From: Agrypnia vestita
Lineage: Eukaryota > Arthropoda > Insecta > Trichoptera > Phryganeidae
Reading direction: 5' to 3'
DNA: 64,000 nucleotides
Assembly: GCA_016648135.1 (NCBI GenBank)
Contig: JADDOH010001574.1
Coordinates: forward strand, 1 to 64,000
Made by a program: the position numbers and the translations under genes. The notes below the pieces were generated by a model that saw only the letters and a program-made list of their open reading frames with translations, ran no database searches and was not told the DNA's origin. Numbering within the stretch: position 1 is the stretch's first letter; each line of letters starts with the position of its first letter. Below, piece after piece: positions 22,487 through 32,394 of this stretch.

Positions 22487-23995
22487 ATGGCACAATCGCA
22501 TACTGGAGGCGTAAAGCCTATGCCCATCTCCACTAGGCTCGTTGATGAGCGCGAGCGTTTAATTGGCATGACAGATGAAGAACGAGCCTGGCGCAAGAAA
22601 TGGTTGAAGGATCAAGAATTGTCTCCAAATGAACCAAGATTTGTTCCAGAGTACTGGAAAGCGCGTATAAATCCGATCCGCAGATTTTATCGCTTTCCCT
22701 TAGATACCCTTTTCACAACAATTGAGCCAGCCGTGGTAGATACACATTTGATGTATTTTCATAGTTACATAATGTCTAGATATTTTCCATCTATTTGTTT
22801 ATAAAAGTTGTCTACGCTGGAACTATGTCTGAAGTCTGCACATTTTTTACGTTCGATTTCTATATCCTATAATTTCAAATGGTGCTTTGTATAAACAATA
22901 GAAAATTAGAGATTTTTTTTAGCACAAATATGTTAACAAATCTAACCTAATCAACAATGATTGTATTGTTATTATATTAATTAAGATAGACATATTCTTT
23001 TTATGTCCTTAAAAGTTGACATGATTCAATTGATTTGTTATCCTTATTATTAATCCTATGTGACGTTTTAGTGCATTCTGAGATAAACAAATAAAACTGT
23101 TTTTATAAATAATTGCACAGACTAGATTTTTAAAAAATATTTTAAATGAGTACTAGGCAAACTTTCTAGATGAACGGCATTATTTATATGAAAAATTGAC
23201 TTGTTCATCTCAGAATGTATTAAACCGCACATAAGATTTATTATATGTACAGCGACGAAATGTTCAAACAAACATACTTAACATAAATAAAGGCTTGTGC
23301 GGAAAACATATCTAATAACTTTTAAAAGTAAATATTAGATGCCGTATATCGATTTCGGGAGATTATTTGTTAAATTTTTGTATAATTATATAATATGCAG
23401 AAATTTAATGTTTCTTATTACTTTTGTGAAAATGTTGTTTTTTTTTTTTGTAGGGAGTACAACGGGCTGCACACATCCGTTATTTGACAGGAAAATTTAT
23501 TCTCTTGGGATTTAGTATTCTATCCATACATTACTACATGAAGTACAACCGGAATGTAAGTGCATATAACTATCAGTCCTGTTGAATGTTGTAGACCCAA
23601 AAAAGGATGTTTTGAATTAAAAGCTAAAGGACAAATTTTTTTAATCTAACATTTTCAGCTTGACAATGCATCTTCAAATTATTCTATGATTTTAATGTAT
23701 ATAAGTATCCTTCTATTATTGTGATACATTTGTATCTCATTGCCGACATATATTTCCATAATCATTATCAAAAGGGTTACAAGGATTAATAAATTAGTTT
23801 GTGATTGTGAATGAGTTTGAATTACTATTAAAATATTTTTTGTGTGATGTACAGGACTGGACCAGAAAAGGAGGTTGGAGAATCACACAGTCTAAAGTTC
23901 ATGTGCTGCCAGGCCATCCAAACTATCCTCAACTCTCTGAAAGATCCAAGCCTTCAGATTACGCTGACAAGGGCTTTAAAGATTCTCCCATATAA
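22487..23995 (+). CDS. NDUFB6: NADH dehydrogenase 1 beta subcomplex subunit 6 (complex I B17 subunit), three exons
   Basis: Coding exons are 22487-22735, 23454-23555 and 23855-23995, all phase 0, giving 163 residues. Splice sites are GTG|GTAGAT, TTGTAG|GGA, AAT|GTAAGT and GTACAG|GAC. The N-terminal part has ERERLIGMTDEERAWRKKWL (residues 24-43), typical of insect B17. Exon 2 encodes one membrane helix (about residues 96-112, GKFILLGFSILSIHYY). The hydrophilic C-terminus begins DWTRKGGWR. In other animals this is a single-pass accessory subunit of the membrane arm of mitochondrial complex I. Insect forms are longer at the C-terminus than the human 128-residue form, which fits. The ATG follows aataaag directly. 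It is divergent from NDUFA5, with about 2.6 kb between the start codons. Confidence 0.94.
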
Positions 23996-24049
23996 ATTCA
24001 TATGGTAGTTTTTTATTTGTATATTTCAAATTATAAATTTATAGTGTAA

Positions 24050-24055
24050 AATAAA
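24050..24055 (+). terminator. Polyadenylation signal of NDUFB6
   Basis: A canonical AATAAA lies 55 bp after the NDUFB6 stop codon. This is a compact 3' UTR typical of a housekeeping gene. Confidence 0.7.
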
Positions 24056-25029
24056 TGTATAATATTACATTTGTATTTTAATTTTTCCATTCGTCACAAA
24101 AAATATGGATTGTATGTGCGACTGCATTAACATCAGGCTAAATACTTGTGCAGACCAGAATTAAGTCAGAAAAATTATACTCATACTGGGTAACTTATTT
24201 GAATGTTTATTTTTATGTTATGTGAATTGTCTTCTGAAAGACAATAAATAAATGTATAATTGAAGACGAAGTGTAAAATAAATACATACAATATTGATTG
24301 GTGCGGCAGTAACTTTATGGTGCAACATGATTTTTTTAATTTACACTGAATTAATCTTTGTAATACATAGTAGGTTAATTTATCACTACTATAGTTTTGA
24401 CAGGATAATTATCATCAGGTGTATTAGTTAGTGATGAATATAACTATATTTACAAATTAAATTTAGTGTAAATTTAAACAAATACATGCTGAAACTGAAC
24501 AATGTAATAAAATCTGTGGCAGTCGTTTTTGTAATAAATTTGGTTGTGCACATACAAAAAAAAAGTGGGTAGAGAACCTCTCGGATATAAAATAAAGAAT
24601 ATTTCAATTGTCTACATAATGTCACAAAACTGGTGGCACTCCCAAAGAGAGAATTTTACTAAGTCAAACTTTGGATTGAAAATATCAATACCATTCTATT
24701 TTGAACTAGGTACATATACGGTTTTTATTTTTAATCCCAAGTTTTTCAAAAATGCCTCACAAAATCAATATAATTTCCTTATAAAGTGCAGAAAAGAGAA
24801 TGTTAGCAGCCATCAATAGTAGTTTCACCATTTTTATTCGGTTATTTACTGTCTGGTTAAATGAGGACTTGTGAACCATACGACAAAGTTCCAATACGTA
24901 TCAGAAAAAATATGATTTTCAATGATTTAGGCCGGGAATGTTTCCTGGCCGAGGCAGGACCCATTTTTACTCCCTTTATATTAACTCGTGGCGTCTGCTT
25001 GTGTTCTTGTCTGATGAAAAACTTTGAAT
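24056..25029. other. Spacer downstream of NDUFB6
   Basis: AT-rich, with short random open frames only. No gene, RNA or complete element was recognised. Confidence 0.4.
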
Positions 25030-25205
25030 CCATTTTAAACCCCTTACCTTGGCTGCAAGACCCAATTACTGCAGCAAAAGACATCAAAACACCCAGGCTT
25101 GGGAAAACCACACAGATGTGTTGTATTCCCTCATCAGGAATCGAACCCGGAACCCTTGGCTTGATAAGCCAGTGCCACATGAGCTGGATTACGAGGACCG
25201 TCACT
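25030..25205 (-). mobile_element. tRNA-derived SINE, family S2, minus-strand copy
   Basis: On the minus strand the head begins ggtcctcgtaatccagctca and has a B-box-like gggttcgattcc. The body contains tgggtgttttgatgt and gtaattgggtcttg, matching the body of the family S2 copies at 43459 and 56693. Frames crossing it on either strand are accidental. Confidence 0.6.
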
Positions 25206-25422
25206 GGTTTTATTCTGTAAAAAAAGATTTCTCTTCTAGTTGGCACACAGTTGCTGTAAATAAATATTTATTTTTAGGGAACCAATAATAATATAAGGCT
25301 GGAAAAAATAATGACAAAGTAATAGTTTTGAATTCATTTATTGTCATAAAAGATGCAGGCAGCACTGGCACTGGTGTTTTAGGTGCAAATTATTGATGAC
25401 TGAAATATTGACGTTTATCCTT

Positions 25423-25601
25423 TTATGTACGGAGCAAGTGCCCAGACGTGAATTGATCCTTGAGGAACTTGAGTTTTTCGAAGTAAGGCCACTCATTCGA
25501 ATTTTCCTCAGGCGCTGCATTTCCTGATTTAACTTCACTTTTCTTCAATTGTTTCCCAAACTCCTGCCTTATATTTTTCCAGTAATTTTTAAATTCCGGT
25601 A
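25423..25601 (-). pseudogene. Terminal exon of a MADF-domain protein (likely Harbinger accessory protein)
   Basis: On the minus strand an acceptor (TTTCAG) at 25602 opens a 179-bp frame ending in TAA at 25423. The peptide has FKNYWKNIRQEFGKQL, then NEWPYFEKLKFLKDQF. This is the second half of a MADF (Myb/SANT-like) DNA-binding domain, in which a WK-LR-F segment is followed by W-YF--L-FL-D. No upstream exon with the first half of the domain could be found nearby. It is divergently oriented to the broken Harbinger nuclease at 25800-26520. PIF/Harbinger elements carry such a second DNA-binding protein, so it is probably element-derived. A host MADF gene with a distant first exon is the alternative. 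Confidence 0.6.
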
Positions 25602-25799
25602 CTGAAACAAAAGATAAAATGTAGATTAATTTAAAATTAATTAAGATATTAGTCTATTAACAATAGTTTTTTCCCTATGTTTTTAATAATTAAAGAGATA
25701 AAATGCCAATATTATTAAACAAATGATTTTTTTTTAAAACAGCCTCATTTCCTAACTTTTAAATTTACGTATTTTAACGCGCTTTAAAATTACAGATTT

Positions 25800-26520
25800 C
25801 TTGCCATAGCTTCAAAACATTTACATTCACATTTCGGATGGGAGCCTCAACTGTAAGTCAAATCAATTGTGCAACGTTCTTTGGCTAACACTACTACCTA
25901 TTCATATGAAACAGACTACAACATCTGATTTTTTGAAAATTGCCGAGGAATATGAAAGACTGGGATTTCCCAAATTGTATCGAAGCATTGAACGGTAAAT
26001 ATGTCAGGATAAGATATCCAATCCACTCCGGCTCTATGTTTTTCAACTGCAAGATGTATTTCTCTATAGTTTCGCAAGGACTAGTGGACGATCATCATAG
26101 GTTCATTTCAGTTGAGGTTATGGTAAATAAAGCGATGCAGTTTAATTTTAATTTTAATTAATTTTAAAGTTTAATCTTTATCAGTATTATTAGAGACAAA
26201 TAACTTGGGAATACCAAGGAAAGGATACTTTCAAATTCTGAACATACTGTTCCATATGTTTTTGTTGCTGATGATTTCAATTCAATTTCAATTTCAATTT
26301 GAAAGATAATCTGACGAAGCCGTATCTTGGGTACTCAATGACAATGAAACAGGAAACTTTCAACAAACGATTGTTAAGAGCATGCAAAACAGCGGAATGC
26401 ACATTTGGAATACTTTTTTCTAAATTGAGAATTTTATCGGAACCCATTGAAACTAATGAATCAACTGCAGACATTATCATAAAAGCTATTTGCATTCTGC
26501 ATAACACAATACATTATTGA
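25800..26520 (+). pseudogene. PIF/Harbinger nuclease remnant (DDE_Tnp_4 type)
   Basis: Recognisable pieces occur in changing frames. First comes IHMKQTTTSDFLKIAEEYE. Then 25940-26130 gives DFPNCIEALNGKYVRIRYP, HSGSMFFN and GLVDDHHRFISVEV. After a break, 26299-26517 gives LTKPYLGYSMT and AECTFGILFSKLRIL, followed by IIKAICILHN. Functional family members have Asp in the A-DGKH motif. Here it reads LNGKY, so one of the three catalytic acids is lost. With several frame changes, internal stops and a replaced middle, the gene is dead. No terminal inverted repeats could be placed. Confidence 0.8.
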
Positions 26521-26934
26521 AAGAGTCCCATAATTTTTTGAATCCTTCTGAACAATGGAGGTATGCAGCGAAGTAGAGCAAATAACCCTTCAACATGAGC
26601 AAAAACGATTCGTAACACCTTTGCTGATTATTTTGCAGCTAATCCGTTAATTTAAAACTAGAGAAATGTAATTCATATGTAAACATTAAATAATTACTAG
26701 AGATGAAACGGATAGTGATTTGGCCGGATATCCGGCGAGCCTCTACGCTGGATAGCCAGATATCCGGCTGATACTTTTTGCGCTCTGTTATATTGTTATT
26801 ATTGTAACTTGTATATTAGAAGATAATAAAAAAAAATGTTGACAGTGAAACAGATCGCCTTTTGGCAATATTTTGATATCAGTAGTGATAATAAAAGAAT
26901 TTTACCTTCCATTAAAATTCCTATTTTGTTTCCC

Positions 26935-27090
26935 TCGACGCCTGGAATCCATTATGAGAGAGAACAGCCTGCTGTTTCGGCACTTATACACGCGTTCCTA
27001 CCCCCTCTGATTCCCTGTTTGCGACAATTTATTCCCGCTGGTATCCCTGTTTCCGGTTGCGTCGGCGCAACGGTTTTTCTTTCATATGAC
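26935..27090. repeat. DIRS left inverted terminal repeat
   Basis: 156 bp matching the reverse complement of 31540-31695 almost perfectly. It starts tcgacgcctggaatccatta and ends ttctttcatatgac. Confidence 0.93.
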
Positions 27091-27117
27091 TCATAATGCA
27101 CCAGGTAGGGATTACCT

Positions 27118-27217
27118 GGATTCCAGGCGTCGAGGGAAACAAAATAGGAATTTTAATGGAAGGTAAAATTCTTTTATTTTGTGTTCCGTCTCGACGCCTG
27201 GAATCCATTATGAGAGA
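27118..27217. repeat. DIRS internal complementary region
   Basis: The first half (from 27118) is the reverse complement of the left tip of the element, through gggaaacaaaataggaattt and aatggaaggtaaaattc. The second half, from ttttgtgttccgtc, is the reverse complement of the right tip. It lies just downstream of the recombinase frame, as in DIRS-1. Confidence 0.92.
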
Positions 27218-27268
27218 TCTGTTTGTTATCACCTGGTGACCTAGTGGTTCGACGTTATATGTGACTGC

Positions 27269-28260
27269 CTATATTGGCGTAAAGAGAGGCGCTAATGAGC
27301 TCTGGGGGCATTGTTGCTTGGGGTTATCTACTATCTCTCTTTGGTAGAATTTTCGGAAGGTGATTTCACTCTGCCAGTTTCCCCTTGACAAGATCTCCTC
27401 TATCGGGTAGTTTTCCAGCCAATTCAACGAAGCCACAGCAGAACGAACAATTCCTGGCGTTGCTTCCACTCCAGCCTCTCTTAGGATTGACTTGATCCAA
27501 CCACCTATTATTGTCCGTGAAGCTGGCTTTACTTCACCTGCTGTCGTCACAAATAGTTCTTTCATGTCCGGCTTTCGTCTCGGCTGTGAGAGTGAGACCA
27601 GCTTTCGGATCCAAAACAAGGGGTTGATGTTCATTTCATCCGATGCGCTCAACCTCCATCCCGATTGTTTGTGTCTTGCCGTGTCAGTCTTCGCTCCAAA
27701 GGCTGGCCATAGCGTGATGGAGTCTCCTTTGTCGATCAATCGGTCCGGGGTGACTCTGAGAAGTGTCAGGTCTTGGACTCTTCGCCCAGATGCCATGATG
27801 AGTAGTATGGCCGTCCTCCTTGACACGTCATACCGGCTGTTCCTTGGCGGGTTTTCACGTAGCCACTCCCCCACTACTAGGGGGTTCCAGATCGGGAGTC
27901 TCTCAGTGCATCCACCAGAAACCGAGATGGCTTTAAGGACGTGCCTGACGAGGAAGTTCGAGCTAATCTTATCTGCATCAAGAGCTGGGCAACAGAAGGA
28001 TACGATTGCCGATTTGTGGACCAATATTGTTCGAGGGGCTAGCCCTTCGTGGATGAACAGGTTGGCCAGATATCTTGCCACTGGTGCAGGGGGAGGGTTA
28101 TGAGGTGGGACAGAATGCGTGGTACACCATCGCTGCCACCTATCCCAGGCCGGCTTGTAGGTGTTCAGCGTTGAGCCTCTCCAGCCAGATCTGAACAGCT
28201 GCTGTTCCTCCTGGCTCCAATCCGCTATAGCCTGTTCCCACCCCCTGCTATTCTCCAAAC
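27269..28260 (-). CDS. DIRS tyrosine recombinase (YR)
   Basis: This region encodes a phage-integrase-like tyrosine recombinase. The N-terminal core-binding part has NTYKPAWDRWQRWC and TILVHKSAI. The catalytic part has IMASGRRVQDLTLLR (first Arg), then HKQSGWRL, PGIVRSAVASLNWL (second Arg in VRSA) and ITFRKFYQREI with the nucleophilic Tyr 25 residues from the end. In DIRS elements this enzyme replaces an integrase and inserts a circular DNA without target duplication. The frame overlaps the end of the RNase H frame (stop at 28225), the usual DIRS arrangement. In this copy the frame runs open up into the reverse transcriptase only because of the duplication at 29228-29451. The His usual in the second box appears to be Val, so activity is uncertain. 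Confidence 0.88.
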
Positions 28261-29232
28261 TTCCAGTTGGAGATCCGACACCCTCGGTGGGGGAAACCCT
28301 GTCGACGTATCGATCAGGACGCTCTTCAGATCTCTTACGCTTATTGGCCCTCCCTTTGCTCGTTGTTTGAGATCGGCCCTCCAGAATGTCTTCTCCCATC
28401 TTGGCACAACTAGGAGAAAGGTGCCTCTTGCCAGGTTCAAGTGCGCCAGTACTCTTGGGACGAGATTCGGCGGCGGAAATACCCAGGCCAGCTCGTAATC
28501 CCAATGCTGACTGAATGCGTTGAGATAGGAGGCCGAGCAATCGGTTGAGTCTAGCGACACGTAGTTTGGCACCACATGGGCGGTGGCCGATGCGAAGAGG
28601 TCGATCTGAGGACGTCCCCATATTCGGAATATTTCCTCTGTCGCTGGTTCCAGGAGGTGCCATTCCGGGAGTGGTGTCCCCCGAGAGAGTCGGTCCGCAA
28701 TCCCGTTGTATCTCCCTGGAATGTACTGCGCTGTCAGAGATATTTCCTGCTGGTCGATAAACTCTAGGAGGTCTCGAGTTATCTTCAGAAGGCCCAATGA
28801 TCTTGTCCCCCCCTCCTTGTTGATGTAAGTCACTACTGTCTTGTTGTCTGTCTGCAGTAGGGTCTTCGTTCCTCTTAGCAGGTAAGCGTGATCCCTGATC
28901 ACTGCGTAAACAGCGAAGGCTTCTTTCTGGTTGGAATGCCACCGCATCTGCTCTGGGGACCACTGGCCTGATATCGTCTTGTCGTCCACCTGGCCGCCCC
29001 AACCTGCGTCCGCTGCGTCTGTAGTCAGGAAGTGGGAGAAGGGGGCTTCGTGTATTGGGCAGGACTCCCCTACGGCCTCCAACCACCACTCTAGGTCTTG
29101 CCGAACCGCGGCAGGAAGCTCCACTTGTCTGGATGGCTCGTGCCTCTGCAGCTGGCGGCTGAATCTCTGCAGTCTTCGGCAATGCAAACGACCCCGAGGG
29201 GTGGCGAAGTTTGCGAAGTTGAGTCTCCCCAA
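28225..29232 (-). CDS. DIRS RNase H and adjoining domain
   Basis: The frame carries TTDAADAGWGGQV (first catalytic Asp of a retroviral-type RNase H), then KEAFAVYAVI, LLQTDNKTVVTYINKEGG and AQYIPGRYNGIADRLSR. Together these give the D-E-D-D pattern of RNase H. Downstream comes ELAWVFPPPNLVPRVLAHL and LLVVPRWEKTFW, a conserved DIRS segment of uncertain role. Its phase differs by one from the reverse transcriptase upstream. Removing one unit of the 112-bp duplication would put the two in one frame, so originally they were one polyprotein. Confidence 0.88.
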   Translation of the reverse strand: MGRLNFANFATPRGRLHCRRLQRFSRQLQRHEPSRQVELPAAVRQDLEWWLEAVGESCPIHEAPFSHFLTTDAADAGWGGQVDDKTISGQWSPEQMRWHSNQKEAFAVYAVIRDHAYLLRGTKTLLQTDNKTVVTYINKEGGTRSLGLLKITRDLLEFIDQQEISLTAQYIPGRYNGIADRLSRGTPLPEWHLLEPATEEIFRIWGRPQIDLFASATAHVVPNYVSLDSTDCSASYLNAFSQHWDYELAWVFPPPNLVPRVLAHLNLARGTFLLVVPRWEKTFWRADLKQRAKGGPISVRDLKSVLIDTSTGFPPPRVSDLQLEVWRIAGGGNRL

Positions 29233-29451
29233 GAGGCCTAGAACCTGCTTGGGGGAGCAACTGCCGGCCTCGATCGGGCGGCGCAGTACTTGGCGAAGGC
29301 CAGAGCACTTGCGGTCCGAGAGGGATTTCTGGTTGGCTTCCCAAGAGGCCTAGAACCTGCTTGGGGGAGCAACTGCCGGCCTCGATCGGGCGGCGCAGTA
29401 CTTGGCGAAGGCCAGAGCACTTGCGGTCCGAGAGGGATTTCTGGTTGGCTT
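29228..29451. repeat. 112-bp tandem duplication inside the DIRS polymerase gene
   Basis: Two essentially identical units, 29228-29339 and 29340-29451, both start cccaagaggcctagaacctg and end ggatttctggttggctt. 112 is one more than a multiple of three, so the duplication shifts the frame between reverse transcriptase and RNase H. Confidence 0.95.
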
Positions 29452-30256
29452 CGGTGTCCCAAGTTATGCCCAGAAACTCCAGCTTTTGGGTAGGTATAAG
29501 GACACACTTGTCGCGGTTGATGCACCAACCCAGATGCTGGAACAGATTGACCGTCTCTACTGCCTGGGTCGCTAGCAGGTCCCTTGACTGATTGGCCAGA
29601 AGGAAGTCGTCCAGGTAGACTACGGTCCTTATTCCTCTCTTCCGCAAGAGTCCCGCTAGCCAGTTTGACAGCGTTGCGAACATTCTCGGGGCTGATGACA
29701 GGCCAAAGGGCAGGCAGGTCATCTGGAGAAGTTCCCCTTGGTAGTATAGTCTCAGGAACTTTCGGTGCGATTCCGCTATTGGTAGGTGAAAGTATGCCTG
29801 GGTTAGGTCGATTTTCACCAACCAATCTTTGGGCTGGAGGAAGTCTGGGACCCGAAAGTGGTTGAACAGCTTGAAGGGTTTCGCCTCCACAAAGGCATTC
29901 AACGCCTTCAGGTTGAATATCGGCCTTAGGGAGTTGTCCGACTTCGGAGTTAGAAACAGATTTGAGATGAAGCTCGGAGAATGATCTGCTCTTTCCAGCA
30001 CGCCTGACATCTTCAGGGCCTGAATGTGACTCGACATGTCTCGAGACTCCTTCGTGCTGAAGCTGCTCAACAGCTGCCTGGTGGGGAAGACTAACGGAGG
30101 TTTGGCCACAAAGGGGATTCTCGCGCCCTTGAGGATTCTCAGCACTATAGGTGGTGCCCCGAACTCCTTCCACGTGCTTTGGAACCTCCTCAAGCGTCCT
30201 CCCCAGAACTGGTTGTTCAGCCTCGCGTCATCTTCTACCTCTGCGGCTACGGTCAC
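29452..30256 (-). CDS. DIRS reverse transcriptase
   Basis: Reverse transcriptase motifs follow in order from the Met at 30256: LRPIFNLKALN (about residue 110), WLVKIDLTQAYFHLPI with the first catalytic Asp (residue 150), LPFGLSSAPRMF (about 182-193) and VVYLDDFLLAN, the YxDD active site (residues 214-217). The FGLSSAPR motif is typical of DIRS and related elements. The frame stays open beyond 29452 into the duplicated segment and then out of phase with RNase H, so this copy makes no correct polyprotein. Confidence 0.9.
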
Positions 30257-30351
30257 CAGCGGGTTTTCGGCCGTGGTCTGCCTTCCGGTTAGGTCTCCTG
30301 TTCGGGTTCCCTGAGCCTCGCTCCCTGTGCCTCGGCTCCGGCAGAAAGGGC

Positions 30352-31365
30352 TTACGGGACTGGAGGTATCCCTGGTTCGGAGCTCGACGAGAAGTTGACG
30401 GCTGGGGCTGAGATGTTGACGGTTGGGCCAGGTTTCGGGTTGCGGGCGAGACCATCACCTTCTCCTGGCCCCCCGTTCTTTAGGATATACGCCGATAGCT
30501 CTTCCCTATTGAACAAGTATCCCGAGCTTGGAGGGATTTTGGCCGCACCTTCTCGCACGAAAGGGTCTTTGAAGCCCTCCAATATGGCCTTTCGCCGGTT
30601 CAGTATACACTCTGCCCGTCTGCCGCACACAATCTGCAGGATGTCGTCCGAAACCTTATTGTACGGAGCATCGCTGGTGAACATCGACTGAATCCGCTCG
30701 AAGAGAGCCGAAGCGGACAGATCCGTGCCGGGTTCGGATGCCCAATTCACCAGCAATTGCATCCCGTATCTCAGGGTCTCCCTCTGGGCGAGCAAGGCGT
30801 TTGAAAGCGCGGCGAGCGATCTTTTCAGCAAGCCAGTATGGGTCGGCGCGTTATCGATCCTTCTCAAGTCGTCGTTCACCGACAATTCCACAAATGTGGG
30901 AGTCGCCGCGTAGGTTCTCTGCGTTTCCGCATAGCGAACGCCTGACCACTCGTCGGAATCGAAGTGTTGCAACTTCGAGATCTGTTCGATCCGCTTCGGG
31001 TCCGCTCTCGGTACTGGCGGCTCCTTCACGACCGTGCTGAGCTTGCCGAACTCCAGCGTATTCTTCGCCCTTCTGAGGCTCGGCGGCGGCTGAATAAAGG
31101 ACGCATTCGCGTCCTCCACGCTGGGCTCGCTCGCGGCCACGTGTTCCGGCGTTGGCGGCGTTGTTGATGCAGGAGCCGCGCCGCCTGCTAACAAGGCCTC
31201 CGTCAGAGCAGTCACCTGTTTTAGCAGGTGGTCTACACGCGGGTCGTATGCTACGCGGCGTCTCTTTCGACTCGGTTCTTCGAAAGAAGATCCGTCATTC
31301 GAGGATACCGGCGAAGGAGCTTGCTCGTCCGCCATCTTGTTAACAAATCGTTTGACGAAATTCAC
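30352..31365 (-). CDS. DIRS Gag-like protein (ORF1)
   Basis: A 337-residue frame is the first gene of the DIRS element. It starts MNFVKRFVNKMADEQ, though the second Met may be the real start. It has a basic nuclear-signal-like SRKRRR near residue 33, a Pro/Thr-rich linker, and a conserved-looking central region (WSGVRYAETQRTYAATP, TLRYGMQLLVNW, RRKAILEGF). A second frame, 30228-30458, continues with a Pro/Arg-rich basic tail typical of nucleic-acid-binding Gag C-termini. A small frameshift may therefore separate them. No zinc knuckle is seen. Confidence 0.75.
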   Translation of the reverse strand: MNFVKRFVNKMADEQAPSPVSSNDGSSFEEPSRKRRRVAYDPRVDHLLKQVTALTEALLAGGAAPASTTPPTPEHVAASEPSVEDANASFIQPPPSLRRAKNTLEFGKLSTVVKEPPVPRADPKRIEQISKLQHFDSDEWSGVRYAETQRTYAATPTFVELSVNDDLRRIDNAPTHTGLLKRSLAALSNALLAQRETLRYGMQLLVNWASEPGTDLSASALFERIQSMFTSDAPYNKVSDDILQIVCGRRAECILNRRKAILEGFKDPFVREGAAKIPPSSGYLFNREELSAYILKNGGPGEGDGLARNPKPGPTVNISAPAVNFSSSSEPGIPPVP

Positions 31366-31539
31366 GGGATTTACACTAAAATATCAACGTCCTGTCGCAC
31401 TATGTTAAAAATTTGTATAGTCTAATGTTTGTTAACCTAGGGATCAAAAATTAAGGGGGTAGATTGCAATAGAAACACAAAAAAAATCACAACAAAAGTT
31501 GGCGTGTCTAGACGCGTGCAAATGGCGCGAAACAACGAC

Positions 31540-31695
31540 GTCATATGAAAGAAAAACCGTTGCGCCGACGCAACCGGAAACAGGGATACCAGCGGGAATA
31601 AATTGTCGCAAACAGGGAATCAGAGGGGGTAGGAACGCGTGTATAAGTGCCGAAACAGCAGGCTGTTCTCTCTCATAATGGATTCCAGGCGTCGA
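31540..31695. repeat. DIRS right inverted terminal repeat
   Basis: Reverse complement of 26935-27090 over 156 bp. It is the 5' end of the minus-strand element and lies about 175 bp upstream of the Gag start. Confidence 0.93.
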
Positions 31696-31777
31696 GACGG
31701 AACACAAAATAACAAATTTTCTCATGGTGGCGAGGGGAAAAAAAGCAGGTTCATCATCCATTATTCATATTTTCTGT

Positions 31778-32257
31778 TACATATGAGGTGTATAAAAGCA
31801 AAGGCAGCAATATCCAAAATAATATTTTTTAAATGCACTGTCACTGTGGAATTTACTGAATTCGATATTTTATAGGAAATATTCAAAATCATATTTCCAA
31901 ATCACTATTCAAAACAAAGATAGCTATGTCCACTTCAACTAATCAACCCCTAAGGATTTATCACTTGACAAAAAAGCCGCTTCATACTAAAGTGAGATTT
32001 GATGTCATTTTTAGAATGAAACATAATAGAAAAGATAATATAATTAGCAAAAGCAGTAATGTGCCCTATTTTCTAGCAACACAGCAATATCCACATTTAA
32101 AATGTTTATTTATACACAAATATTACAGGAAAATTGAAGTGGAAAATGGATATTTCGTAGAATCCTTTAGTATGTCACAACTGACAAGTTGTTTTGTATT
32201 TATCACAGAAACACCCTAATGGGATATTGTAGCCTTTGCTTTTATACCCCTCATATA
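31778..32257. mobile_element. Short element with 35-bp inverted ends inside the hAT H4 element
   Basis: 31778-31812 (atatgaggtgtataaaagca onward) is the inverse of 32222-32257. Both ends hold a TATA-like tataaaagcaaaggc. The open frame 31926-32219 between them shows no known domain. The class is unknown. Confidence 0.5.
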
Positions 32258-32394
32258 CCCTAGGCACGTTTATCTTTTGTTTTGAATTTATTTAATTATT
32301 TGGTGAAAAAATATGACTTAAACTAGGCTATCGGGTTTTGATGAAAAATACATTTATATCATCTACCTACACATCGAGAGTATATTATACTGGA

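Larger units (their letters stand above)
26891..31711 (-). mobile_element. DIRS-type tyrosine-recombinase retrotransposon, structurally complete
   Basis: Coding direction is minus. Gag-like, reverse transcriptase, RNase H and tyrosine recombinase regions follow in that order from right to left. The ends are inverted repeats (26935-27090 and 31540-31695) plus unique outer tips (26891-26934 and 31696-31711). The internal complementary region at 27118-27217 is complementary to the left tip in one half and to the right tip in the other. This is the hallmark of DIRS elements, which use it to rebuild their ends from a circular intermediate. The borders are set by where that complementarity stops, within a shared ata. 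No target duplication is expected or seen. Confidence 0.92.

Noticed and set aside
24857..25288. Overlapping open frames on both strands of about 120 codons
   Set aside because: They cross a tRNA-derived SINE and show no domain. Similar frames are expected from that sequence.
27269..30256. A single 995-residue enzyme with reverse transcriptase and recombinase
   Set aside because: RNase H motifs lie in another frame. The 112-bp tandem duplication explains the shift, so the middle of the long frame is out-of-phase text and not a domain.
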